From Veillonella magna DSM 19857 (lineage in GTDB: Bacteria; Bacillota; Negativicutes; Veillonellales; Veillonellaceae): a stretch of 64,000 nucleotides of DNA. The translations under genes and the position numbers were made by a program. The notes beneath the pieces are model-generated. The model was not told the DNA's origin and did no database searches. It was given only the letters and a program-made list of their open reading frames with translations. Location of the stretch: assembly GCF_000428745.1 (NCBI RefSeq), contig NZ_AUAN01000006.1, positions 1-64,000 on the forward strand, read 5' to 3'. Numbering within the stretch: position 1 is the stretch's first letter; every line of letters begins with the position of its first letter. Of this stretch, positions 8,993 through 18,348 are shown piece after piece.

Positions 8993-9023
8993 TTGCATTA
9001 TTATACAACGATGTGTATAATAA
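8993..9023 (+). promoter_or_regulatory. argGH promoter with overlapping dyad (candidate ArgR operator)
   Basis: TTGCAT (8993-8998) and TATAAT (9016-9021) with a 17-bp spacer form a strong promoter. A perfect 9-bp inverted repeat, TTATTATAC/GTATAATAA (8998-9006 and 9015-9023), covers the spacer and the -10 box, as expected for a repressor site. ArgR is the natural candidate, but the match to ARG boxes is only partial. Confidence 0.6.
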
Positions 9024-9103
9024 ACTACGAAATAAGAAATCACCATCCCCGAGCGAATACGGGATGACAGACAGTAGAGAAAAGATAAGCAGAGGTGTTA
9101 CAC

Positions 9104-10330
9104 ATGAGTAAGGTAAACAAAGGTGAAGTCAATAAAGTCGTATTAGCGTATTCCGGCGGATTGGACACATCCGTTATTATTCCTTGGTTAAAAGAAAACT
9201 ATGGCTGCGAAGTCGTAGCCGTATGCTGCAACTTGGGACAGCCGGAAGACTATGCAGCGGTGGAAAAGAAAGCTATCGCTTCCGGTGCGGTGAAGGCGTA
9301 CATCGTTGATTGCCGCGAAGAATTCGTCAGCGATTACATTTGGCCCACCGTAAAAGCCGGTGCCGTATACGAAGGAAAATATTTATTGGGCACCTCCTTT
9401 GCTCGTCCGCTCATTGCTAAAAAATTAGTGGAAATCGCTAAGGCCGAAGGAGCCGATGCGATTGCCCACGGTGCTACCGGTAAAGGCAATGACCAGGTAC
9501 GTTTCGAATTATCCATCAAAGCCTTGTCGCCGAATACAAAGATCATTGCGCCATGGCGTGAATGGGAACTGAAATCCCGTGAAGATTGCATGGCCTATGC
9601 GGCTAAGCATAACATTCCCGTAGTGGCGACTAAAAAGCATCCGTACAGCATGGACCAGAACGTATGGCACTTATCCCATGAAGGCGGCGATTTGGAAGAT
9701 CCGGCAAACGCACCGAAAAGCGATGTATACTTGGTAAGCAAATCTCCGGAAGAAGCACCGGATGTACCGACGACGGTAGAGATTACGTTCACCGAAGGGG
9801 TACCGACAGCAGTGAACGGCAAGACCGGCACGCCGCTGGAATTGCTTAACACCTTAAATGAAATCGGTGCCGCCAACGGTATCGGCATTGTAGATATTGT
9901 AGAAAATCGGTTGGTAGGCATGAAGTCCCGTGGGGTGTATGAAAATCCGGGCGGAGCCATCATCATGTATGCCCATCGTGAAATGGAATACCTGTGCCTC
10001 GACAGAGCCACCTTCCACTATAAAGAATTGGTGGCTAACAAATACGCGGAACTCGTGTACGACGGCATGTGGTTTGCACCGCTTATGACAGCCTTGCAGG
10101 CGTTCGTGGATGCCACGCAGAAAACGGTAACCGGCACGGTAACCTTGAAGCTCTATAAAGGCAACATCATCAGCGCCGGAGCAACGTCGCCGTATTCCTT
10201 GTACAATCAGGAATTCGTTACCTTCGAAGAAGACGATGTATACGATCAGGCCGATGCGGAAGGGTTCATCAACCTCTTCGGCTTGCCGCTGACGATCAAT
10301 GCGTTGATGAAAGAAAAGGCAGGTTTATAA
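9104..10330 (+). CDS. argG: Argininosuccinate synthase
   Basis: This 408-residue enzyme joins citrulline and aspartate with ATP, the penultimate step of arginine synthesis. The P-loop-like PP motif [10 protein letters not shown] is near the N-terminus. The family motifs [12 protein letters not shown] and [10 protein letters not shown] are also present. The ATG at 9104 is preferred over an in-frame GTG at 9095. It overlaps argH by one base (TAATG), so the two are translationally coupled. The gene lies downstream of a strong promoter overlapped by a dyad, consistent with repression by arginine. Confidence 0.97.
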   Translation: MSKVNKGEVNKVVLAYSGGLDTSVIIPWLKENYGCEVVAVCCNLGQPEDYAAVEKKAIASGAVKAYIVDCREEFVSDYIWPTVKAGAVYEGKYLLGTSFARPLIAKKLVEIAKAEGADAIAHGATGKGNDQVRFELSIKALSPNTKIIAPWREWELKSREDCMAYAAKHNIPVVATKKHPYSMDQNVWHLSHEGGDLEDPANAPKSDVYLVSKSPEEAPDVPTTVEITFTEGVPTAVNGKTGTPLELLNTLNEIGAANGIGIVDIVENRLVGMKSRGVYENPGGAIIMYAHREMEYLCLDRATFHYKELVANKYAELVYDGMWFAPLMTALQAFVDATQKTVTGTVTLKLYKGNIISAGATSPYSLYNQEFVTFEEDDVYDQADAEGFINLFGLPLTINALMKEKAGL

Positions 10331-11748
10331 TGGCAAAATTATGGGGTGGCCGGTTTACGAAGGGCACCGATAAAGCGGTGGAGGACTTTACGTCCTCCAT
10401 TGGCTTTGATGCGCGGATGTACGCGGAGGACATTGCTGGCAGCAAGGCACATGCCACGATGCTGGCCAAGCAGGGCATTATTTCCGAAGCGGATGCAAAG
10501 GCTATCGTAGACGGGCTGACAGAAATAGAACAGGCTATCGAAGCCGGTACGTTTGAGTTTTCCGTAGCTCTCGAAGACATTCATATGAATATTGAAAAGC
10601 GTCTTACCGATGCTATCGGCGAAGCCGGCGGACGCCTTCACACCGGACGAAGCCGTAATGATCAATGCGCCGTGGATCTTCACATGTATGTGCGCAAGGC
10701 CGTGGTGCATATCGGTGAACTGATTACGGATTTGCGCAAAGCTATTTTGGAAGTGGCCGAAGCGAACAAGGATGTTATTATGCCGGGGTATACACATTTG
10801 CAGCGGGCGCAGCCGGTGCTTTTCAGCCATCACCTGATGGCGTACTTTTCCATGTTGGGCCGCGATGCGAAACGGTTGGCGCTGATTTACGATTACGCGG
10901 ACACCATGCCGCTTGGCGCGGGAGCGTTGGCAGGGACGACGTATCCCATCGATCAAAGCTATACGCAGGAGCTGTTGCACTTCGGAAAGATATACGAAAA
11001 CAGCATGGATGCGGTAAGTGATCGCGATTATGTGTTGGAGTTTCTTCATCTGGCGTCCATGGTTATGATGCACCTTAGCCGGTTAAGCGAAGAATTAATT
11101 CTTTGGTCCAGTACGGAATTTGGCTTCATCGAATTGGACGATGCCCATTGCACAGGGTCGAGCATTATGCCGCAGAAGAAAAATCCTGACGTGTGTGAAT
11201 TGGTGCGCGGTAAGACCGGTCGGATTTACGGTCACCTGTTGGGACTGTTGACGACGATGAAAGGCTTGCCTCTTACCTATAACAAGGATATGCAGGAGGA
11301 TAAGGAAGGCATCTTTGATGCGGAGGATACCCTTCACTTTGCCTTGTCCATTAACGCTGCTATGCTGCGGGCGATGAAAGTAAACGGTACGCGGATGCGG
11401 GCTGTGCTGCAAGATGATTTTTCCAATGCCACCGACATGGCAGATTATTTGGCGAAGAAAGGCGTGCCCTTCCGTGAAGCCCATGCCATTGTAGGTGCGG
11501 CGGTGCAGCACTGCATTGAAAAGGGCTGTGTGCTGGCAGATTTGTCGGTAGATGATTTCAAAGCGATTTCACCCATCTTTGAAGACGATATTTTGGATGC
11601 CATTACCATCGAAGCCTGTGTGGCGGGACGCAGCAATTATAGCGGCACCGCACCGGCGAATGTGATGCGGCAGATCGAAAACGGGAAGAATGCGGTACGG
11701 GCCGAGGAAGCGCAGCTTGCTTCCTGGGCGAGAGAGATACAATTATAA
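10330..11748 (+). CDS. argH: Argininosuccinate lyase
   Basis: This 472-residue enzyme splits argininosuccinate into arginine and fumarate. The superfamily signature GSSIMPQKKNPD (near residue 277) holds the catalytic serine loop. TGRSRNDQ and TPGYTHLQ-type motifs (here MPGYTHLQRAQP) are present. The length is normal. The start codon overlaps the argG stop codon. No other arginine genes are in the window, so earlier steps are encoded elsewhere. The unit ends in a hairpin of the special-loop type. Confidence 0.97.
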   Translation: MAKLWGGRFTKGTDKAVEDFTSSIGFDARMYAEDIAGSKAHATMLAKQGIISEADAKAIVDGLTEIEQAIEAGTFEFSVALEDIHMNIEKRLTDAIGEAGGRLHTGRSRNDQCAVDLHMYVRKAVVHIGELITDLRKAILEVAEANKDVIMPGYTHLQRAQPVLFSHHLMAYFSMLGRDAKRLALIYDYADTMPLGAGALAGTTYPIDQSYTQELLHFGKIYENSMDAVSDRDYVLEFLHLASMVMMHLSRLSEELILWSSTEFGFIELDDAHCTGSSIMPQKKNPDVCELVRGKTGRIYGHLLGLLTTMKGLPLTYNKDMQEDKEGIFDAEDTLHFALSINAAMLRAMKVNGTRMRAVLQDDFSNATDMADYLAKKGVPFREAHAIVGAAVQHCIEKGCVLADLSVDDFKAISPIFEDDILDAITIEACVAGRSNYSGTAPANVMRQIENGKNAVRAEEAQLASWAREIQL

Positions 11749-11767
11749 ATAGAATGGTTTTATAAAA

Positions 11768-11828
11768 GCAATGATGATGTGCTGGGCGGTCAGGTCTGAC
11801 GAATTCCCGCTACGCACATCATCATTGC
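11768..11828. terminator. argGH terminator hairpin with conserved loop (copy 7)
   Basis: Perfect arms GCAATGATGATGTGC/GCACATCATCATTGC enclose a tip containing GGTCTGACGAA. The short closing stem here is degraded compared with the other copies. Confidence 0.85.
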
Positions 11829-12271
11829 TTTCTTGCATTCTACAGTAGTTGTAAACTCTCGGCAGGGAGCAAAGCTGGAAGGGGGAGTGTCTTGCGAATT
11901 CCTCTCCCTCTCCCAACATAAAAATAGTAGTGTAATAAAAATAGACAAGAGAAAAAGAGAGCGGCTACCGTGCGCAGAAGGAATTCACCTGCCCGCGCTC
12001 CCAATATAAACAATAAAGGCATTGGCAAACGCAGTAGAAGAGAACAATGAAATCGCCCCTGTGCGTAGAGGAAATTCGTAAGACATGACCTCATAGCATA
12101 GGGGCGATTTCATGTATTGCTTACAAATTTTTACCAACGCCTTTATTTTTATGTTATAATTCCTATAGAAGTTTTGCGTATACTCTATATGTTTTTCGAT
12201 TATACGCAAGACGATAAGTAGGAATAAGAGTGATCATACTACAATCGATCACTCACTAGAATGGAGATAGT
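11829..12271. other. Gap with further hairpins of the same family before the DUF554 gene
   Basis: This gap holds decayed tip sequences (GTCTTGCGAATTCC near 11902) and a good hairpin at 12047-12113. Outer arms around AATAAAGGC and GCCTTTATT (about 12011-12155) surround that hairpin. A TATAAT near 12158 may serve the next gene. No coding sequence is supported. Confidence 0.5.
12047..12113. terminator. Hairpin with conserved loop (copy 8)
   Basis: Arms ATGAAATCGCCCCTGTGC and GCATAGGGGCGATTTCAT enclose AGG/CCT around a tip containing TTCGTAAGACA, in the reverse orientation to copy 7. Confidence 0.75.
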
Positions 12272-12979
12272 ATGACTCTAGTAGGAGTTTGGATCAATGG
12301 GCTAGCCATTGTGGCGGCCGGTGTATTGGGCAGTCGTTGTAAGCGCGGCTTGCCGGAGCGAATCAAAGAACGACTGATGGCGGCGTTAGCGCTGTGCTTG
12401 TTATATATTGGCATTGGCGGTATCAATGCGGATATGAATTTAATGGTGCTGACGATTTCCGTCACTGCCGGGGCGCTTATCGGCGAATGGCTGGAAATCG
12501 AGTATCGCATGGGCGAAGCCTGTCGCTGGTTGCAGCGCATGGGGCGCCGTGTATTCGGCCAACAAGAGACCGGCGACGATACGGACGGATTCGTGGTGAG
12601 CACGCTCATCGTTTGCGCCGGAGCCATGTCGATTGTCGGCGGCATTGAAAGTGGGACACAAGGCACGTACACGACATACTTGGTGAAATCCTGTATGGAC
12701 TTTGTGGTTATTTTTATGTTGGCCTCTACGAAGGGAAGCAGCTGCGCCTTAGCGGGGATTTCCGTATTTGTCTATCAGCTGCTCATTACCGTATCGGCCG
12801 GTTATATTGCGCAGATTGTAACGCCGGCCATCATTACTGAAATGGCAGAAATCGGAGCGCTGCTTATTCTGGCGATTGCCATGAACCTGTTACATATTAC
12901 AAAGCTCAGTGTGGGCAATTTAATCGTGGCTCCGTACATTCCCATTGTGCTGTACTTGCTGCATATGTGGCAGTCATAG
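12272..12979 (+). CDS. DUF554 family integral membrane protein
   Basis: This 235-residue membrane protein has six or seven hydrophobic segments and the family's glycine-rich motifs (GVWINGLAIVAAGVLGS near the start, GAMSIVGGIESG near residues 116-127). It belongs to the YdfK/DUF554 group of putative transporters, whose substrate is not established. The start follows AATGGAGATAGT. A 23-bp palindromic stretch around GAATTC lies in the short gap to the aldehyde dehydrogenase gene. The two may be co-transcribed, but nothing ties their functions together. Confidence 0.85.
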   Translation: MTLVGVWINGLAIVAAGVLGSRCKRGLPERIKERLMAALALCLLYIGIGGINADMNLMVLTISVTAGALIGEWLEIEYRMGEACRWLQRMGRRVFGQQETGDDTDGFVVSTLIVCAGAMSIVGGIESGTQGTYTTYLVKSCMDFVVIFMLASTKGSSCALAGISVFVYQLLITVSAGYIAQIVTPAIITEMAEIGALLILAIAMNLLHITKLSVGNLIVAPYIPIVLYLLHMWQS

Positions 12980-13065
12980 CAGCGGGGACGCCGTAAAAGA
13001 ATACGAATTCAAGAATATATGAATTCTAAAGAGTACGAATAAGAGAAATAAGAGGAGGCATGGCT

Positions 13066-14481
13066 ATGAATTACGAGAAGTTATATATTGACGGTGCTTG
13101 GGTGGACGCGCACGGCACGGGACGCATTGACGTAGAAAACCCGGCGACCATGCAAGTCATCGCCAAAGTACCAGCCGGTGATAGCGAAGATGTGGCACGC
13201 GCGGCGGAAGCAGCCAAGCGGGCCTTTCCGTTGTGGGCAGCCACGCCGATGGAAGAACGCATTCGCTATATGAAGGACATGCTGGTGCAGTTCGAAGGCT
13301 TGCGAGATACCTTTGTGGATACCATCGTCAGCGAATTGGGATCGCCGGTGACATTTACCGAATCCGTACAGGTGGACTACCAATATACCCGAACCCGTTC
13401 CTTCATAGAATTGGCAGAGACCTTACCGTTGGTAGAGAAATTGCCGAACTCTACGGTGTATCGCGATCCGGTGGGCGTCGTAGCGTGCATCACCCCGTGG
13501 AATTATCCGTTGGGACAGATTGTGCAGAAGGTAATGCCGGCCATTTTGACGGGCAACACGGTGGTGTTAAAACCGAGTCAGCACACACCGCTGACGGCGT
13601 ATTGGCTGGTGGAAGCGTTCCATCGCGCCGGCTTCCCGAACGGTGTGATCAACATGGTCACCGGTCGTGGTGGCGAAGTGGGCAATGCTATGTGCGACGA
13701 TCCGCACATTGATATGGTATCCTTCACGGGATCCACCGCAGCGGGGCGCACCGTTTCGCAACGGGCCTTGGGCGGCTTGAAACGCATCAGTATGGAACTG
13801 GGCGGTAAATCACCGTGCGTGATTTTACCCGGTGCCGATTATGAAGCAGCCATCCGCGCTTGCTTTAACACGATTTTCTTTAATGCCGGACAAACCTGTA
13901 CGGCGCAGTCGCGCCTGTTGATTCCTCGCCAGTCCAAGGCGGCGTTGGAAGCGTTGATGCTGGAAATCATCGGTGAATACACCGTAGGCGATCCGACGAA
14001 TCGCAGCTCCGGCATTGGTACGGTAGCATCCAAACAGCAGTTTACGACGATTTCCGAATACATTGCCAAGGGCAAGGAAGAAGGGGCGGTGCTCCTTTAC
14101 GGTAACGAACCGGTAGCACCGGACCGCGGCTATTACGTGGATCCGGTCATTTTCACCAATGTAACGAACGACATGACCATAGCCCGCGAAGAAATCTTCG
14201 GGCCTGTACTGTGCGTCATCCCTTACGATTCCGTAGAAGAGGCGGTGCGCATTGCCAACGATACGCCGTACGGTCTCAGCGGTGCCGTGTGGGGCATGAA
14301 GGACGAAGCCATTGCGGTGGCTCGTCACATTCGCACGGGCAATGTATTTATCAATGACGGACCGCGCGATGTGGAAGCGCCTTTCGGCGGATTTAAATCC
14401 AGTGGTATCGGCCGTGAAGGCGGGCGGGATGGATTGCTGGAATTTACGGAACCACAGGCCCTGTTCGATAACGGACATTAA
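13066..14481 (+). CDS. NAD(P)-dependent aldehyde dehydrogenase
   Basis: This 471-residue enzyme oxidises an aldehyde to an acid. It has the ALDH signatures ITPWNYPLGQ (cofactor entry), SFTGSTAAGR, MELGGKSPCVILPGAD with the general-base Glu, and NAGQTCTAQSRLL with the nucleophilic cysteine near residue 279. The C-terminal part shows EEIFGPVLCVIPY. GGAGG at 13054-13058 lies one base from the ATG at 13060 but seven from the ATG at 13066, so the latter is chosen. The substrate is not predictable from sequence. A simple terminator follows at 14646. Confidence 0.93.
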   Translation: MNYEKLYIDGAWVDAHGTGRIDVENPATMQVIAKVPAGDSEDVARAAEAAKRAFPLWAATPMEERIRYMKDMLVQFEGLRDTFVDTIVSELGSPVTFTESVQVDYQYTRTRSFIELAETLPLVEKLPNSTVYRDPVGVVACITPWNYPLGQIVQKVMPAILTGNTVVLKPSQHTPLTAYWLVEAFHRAGFPNGVINMVTGRGGEVGNAMCDDPHIDMVSFTGSTAAGRTVSQRALGGLKRISMELGGKSPCVILPGADYEAAIRACFNTIFFNAGQTCTAQSRLLIPRQSKAALEALMLEIIGEYTVGDPTNRSSGIGTVASKQQFTTISEYIAKGKEEGAVLLYGNEPVAPDRGYYVDPVIFTNVTNDMTIAREEIFGPVLCVIPYDSVEEAVRIANDTPYGLSGAVWGMKDEAIAVARHIRTGNVFINDGPRDVEAPFGGFKSSGIGREGGRDGLLEFTEPQALFDNGH

Positions 14482-14645
14482 TGGAACCCGGTACATGGGT
14501 ACCTATTCGTAAGGCGTAACCGGCGTCGATCGGTACGCTACCGGTGAAGGATACCATGTAGCTGACGGGTAAGCTATCGGCGAAGGGTAACGTGTAGCAT
14601 CCGTGAAGTAAACCGTGTAACCATTGTTACATAGATAAATTTTAT

Positions 14646-14688
14646 AGGGGATATATGCAATAATTTTCATTGTCAATATCCCCTTTTG
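14646..14688 (+). terminator. Rho-independent terminator
   Basis: AGGGGATAT and ATATCCCC form a stem followed by TTTTG. The 160 bp between the aldehyde dehydrogenase gene and this stem hold diverged repeats resembling GTAACCGGCG and no gene. Confidence 0.7.
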
Positions 14689-14776
14689 TCATATAAAATA
14701 TATGGTGAAGTCATAGTAACGACTGTCTAACGGGAGGTAGTGTTGGGGCAGCCAGGTGAGAAAGGATGTGACAAGT

Positions 14777-15844
14777 ATGCGTGAATACCGTTGTGATACG
14801 GAACGAATTAAACGAATGTACAAGGATATCGCGGTGGCCGTAAGCGAAGCGATTCAGTACAAAGATATTAATGTATATGACAAGATTCAGCTTGTCGTGA
14901 TTGATGATGTAGTAACGGATTGGTACGGGCCGGATGCGTTTACCGGCAAGAGACCGGTGCCGCCGGCGGACAGCTTGGCACGAGAATTTTACAAAGCGCG
15001 TTACGAATATGAAAAGCGTTTCTTTGAAGAGTCCAGCACATCGCATGCCGTGTCCTTAGCGTTGTTAAAGGGAACGGTAGAGGCGACGGAGCAGGATATG
15101 TTGTCCCATGTGCTGACGGATTCGGAAGCAGCGCGGCTGTGGGGCGTAGGTCTTACGGCGGTCATTCGCGCGTGCCAATCGGGCAAGGGCGATGAGCATA
15201 GCTTCCGCCCGACGGAATGCCGCGACAGCATGGGCACATGGCTCGTTACGGAAGCGGCGATGAATCGCGTGTTCGGTAAACGGCGCTCCGTGTATGATGG
15301 TGAACGACCGTACCTGACGGACATGGCCGTGGAAGAAGCGGGCGCGTTGCTTCGCCGGTTGTCGCCGGACGAATACATGCCGCTCTTGAAGAAGGCGTGC
15401 GACGATTTGGAAAACGGCAAGGAAAAACAGCTCGTTGACGATCTGGCGGCGCTGGGTGCCATCACCGGGGTGGCGTTACAAACGGTAACGTACTTGCGGG
15501 ATAATTTTGAAGCGAACAGTAAATTATTCTGGGATTTCCTGGAAGTATTGGTAACCGCTGATGAAACGCGGCGTGCCGAAGGCGCTATGTGGGACGGCGT
15601 TTCCTTGCAGCTGTTGCGCGTGGCTCCGACGGTGACGACACCGACGACGGATAACGAATTACTGGACGCGTACGACGAAGCCGTTCTTGATGAACATGGC
15701 TTCCGGGCAGAAGTGAAAGAACGCCAAGGACAACACTATGATGACGGTAAGGTGGATGAACAAGGACTTACCGACGATATCAGCTACGAAGAATTGATGT
15801 CGAAGGTCGTAGACAGTGACTTGAGTGATTTAATCAAAAAATAA
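14777..15844 (+). CDS. Helix-turn-helix protein of unknown function
   Basis: This encodes 355 residues. A GTG at 14756 is in frame, but AAAGGATGTG sits correctly for the ATG at 14777. The middle (about residues 110-170) reads LTDSEAARLWGVGLTAVIRA, then FRPTECRDSMGTWLVTEAAM. This is an excisionase-like or MerR-like winged helix pattern common in Firmicute proteins of unknown role. The N-terminal part is acidic and helical; the C-terminus is a charged tail. No cognate gene is adjacent, as it stands alone between terminators. It may be an orphan regulator or a remnant of an accessory module. Confidence 0.6.
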   Translation: MREYRCDTERIKRMYKDIAVAVSEAIQYKDINVYDKIQLVVIDDVVTDWYGPDAFTGKRPVPPADSLAREFYKARYEYEKRFFEESSTSHAVSLALLKGTVEATEQDMLSHVLTDSEAARLWGVGLTAVIRACQSGKGDEHSFRPTECRDSMGTWLVTEAAMNRVFGKRRSVYDGERPYLTDMAVEEAGALLRRLSPDEYMPLLKKACDDLENGKEKQLVDDLAALGAITGVALQTVTYLRDNFEANSKLFWDFLEVLVTADETRRAEGAMWDGVSLQLLRVAPTVTTPTTDNELLDAYDEAVLDEHGFRAEVKERQGQHYDDGKVDEQGLTDDISYEELMSKVVDSDLSDLIKK

Positions 15845-15856
15845 TTTTAATAAGGG

Positions 15857-15930
15857 GAAAGGCCTGTATAGGGCACTAGGAAGCCTGCTGACGCAAAGGC
15901 GTTCTACGTGCCCTATACAGGCCTTTCTTT
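15857..15930 (+). terminator. Hairpin terminator with conserved loop (copy 9)
   Basis: Perfect 20-bp arms (GAAAGGCCTGTATAGGGCAC and complement) enclose GCCT/AGGC around GCTGACGCAA, followed by a T-rich tail. A second, decayed tip (GTGCTGACGCAACG) lies near 15980. Confidence 0.92.
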
Positions 15931-16086
15931 CTATGTACAAACATTTTTTGAGTAAATCATACAAGAGGGGGAGGGGAGAGAGTGCTGACGCAACGATATA
16001 CCACATGTATGCATTATCCGTATACGTCCGCATCGTTTTCTAGTTGAAATTTTTATGAAGATATGAAAAAATGTATTCATAAAAAA

Positions 16087-16127
16087 CTTACTTAAAAACT
16101 TAATAAAATATTTAAGTGGGTAGTAAG
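16087..16127. promoter_or_regulatory. Nested AT-rich dyad before galT (candidate ROK operator)
   Basis: CTTACT and AGTAAG flank an inner imperfect palindrome ACTTAAT/ATTTAAGT. AT-rich dyads of this kind are typical operators of ROK repressors, and a ROK regulator is the third gene of the downstream operon. The galT start codon is about 60 bp away. Confidence 0.55.
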
Positions 16128-16189
16128 TATCGTAGAGAGTATTGTCGGTACCGTAGATAGTATGGTAGCCATGAAAGGAAGTTGTCAGT

Positions 16190-17176
16190 ATGTCAGAGTT
16201 GCGGTGGAATCCGTTGTTAAGGACCTGGACGATGGTGGCGTCGAATCGCAAGCATCGCCCGACGATGCCGAAGGATTGGTGTCCCTTTTGCCCCGGCGAA
16301 GGAAAGAAGGTGCCGGAGCATTTTACCGTGTATGCCTACGATAATGACTTTCCCGCACTGACCACATCGCCGGATGTTCCCTATGCGGATAGCACGGGAT
16401 TTTATACGAGCGCGGAGAATTACGGCAAGTGCGAAGTGATATTATATTCGCCGGAGCACACGGCGAAGTTTTACGAGCTGTCCATTGATCACATTGACGA
16501 ATTGCTGGCGCTTATCAGCGAGCGCTGCGACGCATTGGCGGCGGACGAACGCATTAAATATGTGTATCCCTTTGAAAATAAAGGCGAAGCCGTCGGGGTA
16601 ACCATGCCGCATCCGCACGGGCAGCTGTACGGGTATCCCTTCGTGCCGCAAAAGCTTGAAGTCGAATTGGCATCGGCGAAGGCGTATCACGCCGACCATG
16701 ATGGACATTGCTTGTTCTGCGACATGAACCATGCGGAGCTGACCGCCAAGGAACGCATCGTCGCGGAGAATGACAGCTTCCTTGGGTACATTCCGTTTTT
16801 CACGGATTATCCGTACGGCGTATTCATTGTGGCTAAGCGGCACATGGGCTATCTTAGCGAATGCACGGCAAAGGAACGCCGGGATCTGGCGGAGATGCTT
16901 AAATATCTGACAAAGGCCTTTGATGCCTTGTTCGATGCACCGTTCCCATACATGATGGTCTATCATCAACGACCGGTGAACAGTGCGGCTTATGCGGATT
17001 CCGACGAGTACTTTCATTTTCATATCGAGTTCTATCCGCCTTTCAGAGAGGCAAATAAAATTAAGTATTACGCGTCCTCGGAAATGGGGGCGTGGGCAGC
17101 GGCCAACACCAGTGCGGTGGAAGAAACGGCACCGGTGCTGAAGCGGCTGTACACACAGGCAAAAGAGGGAGAGTAG
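16190..17176 (+). CDS. galT: Galactose-1-phosphate uridylyltransferase
   Basis: This 328-residue enzyme exchanges galactose-1-phosphate with UDP-glucose in the Leloir pathway. The HIT-type active site is seen in MPHPHGQLYGY, with the nucleophilic histidine of HPH around residues 141-143. Metal-ligand cysteines occur in WCPFCPGE and HCLFCDMN. It is the short, class I type. It starts an operon galT-galK-ROK-mglB-mglA-mglC; the stop codon is two bases from the galK start. No epimerase gene (galE) is in the operon. Confidence 0.96.
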   Translation: MSELRWNPLLRTWTMVASNRKHRPTMPKDWCPFCPGEGKKVPEHFTVYAYDNDFPALTTSPDVPYADSTGFYTSAENYGKCEVILYSPEHTAKFYELSIDHIDELLALISERCDALAADERIKYVYPFENKGEAVGVTMPHPHGQLYGYPFVPQKLEVELASAKAYHADHDGHCLFCDMNHAELTAKERIVAENDSFLGYIPFFTDYPYGVFIVAKRHMGYLSECTAKERRDLAEMLKYLTKAFDALFDAPFPYMMVYHQRPVNSAAYADSDEYFHFHIEFYPPFREANKIKYYASSEMGAWAAANTSAVEETAPVLKRLYTQAKEGE

Positions 17177-17178
17177 TC

Positions 17179-18333
17179 ATGACGAAAGATGAATTGACAG
17201 CACGATTTGTGGCACAGTTTGGTGAAAGTACGGAGCCGGTGCGCTGTTATTTTGCACCGGGGCGCGTCAACATTATCGGCGAGCATCAGGATTATAACGG
17301 AGGTCACGTGTTCCCGGCGGCGTTGACCGTAGGCATTTGGGGTGCCATGCGGGTGCGTTCGGATAAGAAGGTGCGCCTTTTTTCGGAGAACATGGACACC
17401 ACGGTAGAGGTGGATTTGTCGGTGCCTCTTCGCTATGAAGCCGAGAGGGATTGGGCGAACTATCCGCTGGGCATCATCGACTATGTACAGCGCGATGGGC
17501 ACGACATGCCGGGGATGGATCTCTACTTTGTAGGCAACCTGCCGGCCGGAGCCGGTCTATCCTCGTCGGCGTGCATTCTCGATTTGACGGGATACATGCT
17601 ATGGGATTATCTGGGCGTGCCGCTGGATATGACGAAGCTGGCGGAGATGGCGCAGCAAGTAGAATATAATTTTGTCGGCGTCAAGGTGGGCATTATGGAT
17701 CAGTTCGCCATCAGTCAAGGCAAGGCAGGCCATGGGGTGCTGCTGGATTGCACGACAATGAATTATGAATTGGTCCCGCTTAATTGGGGCGACTACCGGT
17801 TGATCATTATGAACACCAATAAAAAGCGGGGCCTGGTGGATTCAAAATTTAACGAACGCAAAGGCGAATGCGATGCGGCGCTGGCGGAGATTCAAAAGCA
17901 CTATCCACTGACGGCGTTGTCCTTGGCGAAGGAAAGCGATTTGGAGTACATTGCGGACGAGGTACTGCGGCGCAGAGCCCGTCATGCCTTGACGGAGAAC
18001 CTACGAGTGCTGCGCTTTATGGACGCATTGCGCGCCGGTGATATTAACGAAATCGCAGACATTTTAACGGCATCGCACACGTCGCTGCAACAGGATTATG
18101 AAGTCAGCGGTAAGGAGTTGGACACGATTGTGACCATTGCACGGCAGCAACCGGGCTGCTTGGCATCGCGTATGACCGGTGCCGGATTTGGGGGCTGTGC
18201 CATTGCACTGGTAGAAACGGCGCAGGTAGATGCTTTCAAGGAAGCGGTGACCACAGCCTATACAAAGGCCATCGGAACGGAGCCCAGTATGTATGAAGCG
18301 GAAATTGGTGACGGCGTACACGCGCTGTCCTAG
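17179..18333 (+). CDS. galK: Galactokinase
   Basis: This 384-residue GHMP kinase phosphorylates galactose at C1. The galactokinase signature reads GRVNIIGEHQDYNGGHVF near residue 30; the usual threonine after GEH is glutamine here. The ATP-binding motif LPAGAGLSSSA and the C-terminal GHMP motif TGAGFGGCAIAL are intact. The ATG at 17179 follows GAGGGAGAG at the end of galT. Longer in-frame starts inside galT are rejected because they precede the conserved N-terminus by an unrelated tail. Confidence 0.96.
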   Translation: MTKDELTARFVAQFGESTEPVRCYFAPGRVNIIGEHQDYNGGHVFPAALTVGIWGAMRVRSDKKVRLFSENMDTTVEVDLSVPLRYEAERDWANYPLGIIDYVQRDGHDMPGMDLYFVGNLPAGAGLSSSACILDLTGYMLWDYLGVPLDMTKLAEMAQQVEYNFVGVKVGIMDQFAISQGKAGHGVLLDCTTMNYELVPLNWGDYRLIIMNTNKKRGLVDSKFNERKGECDAALAEIQKHYPLTALSLAKESDLEYIADEVLRRRARHALTENLRVLRFMDALRAGDINEIADILTASHTSLQQDYEVSGKELDTIVTIARQQPGCLASRMTGAGFGGCAIALVETAQVDAFKEAVTTAYTKAIGTEPSMYEAEIGDGVHALS

Positions 18334-18348
18334 AAAGGTCGGGGTAGG

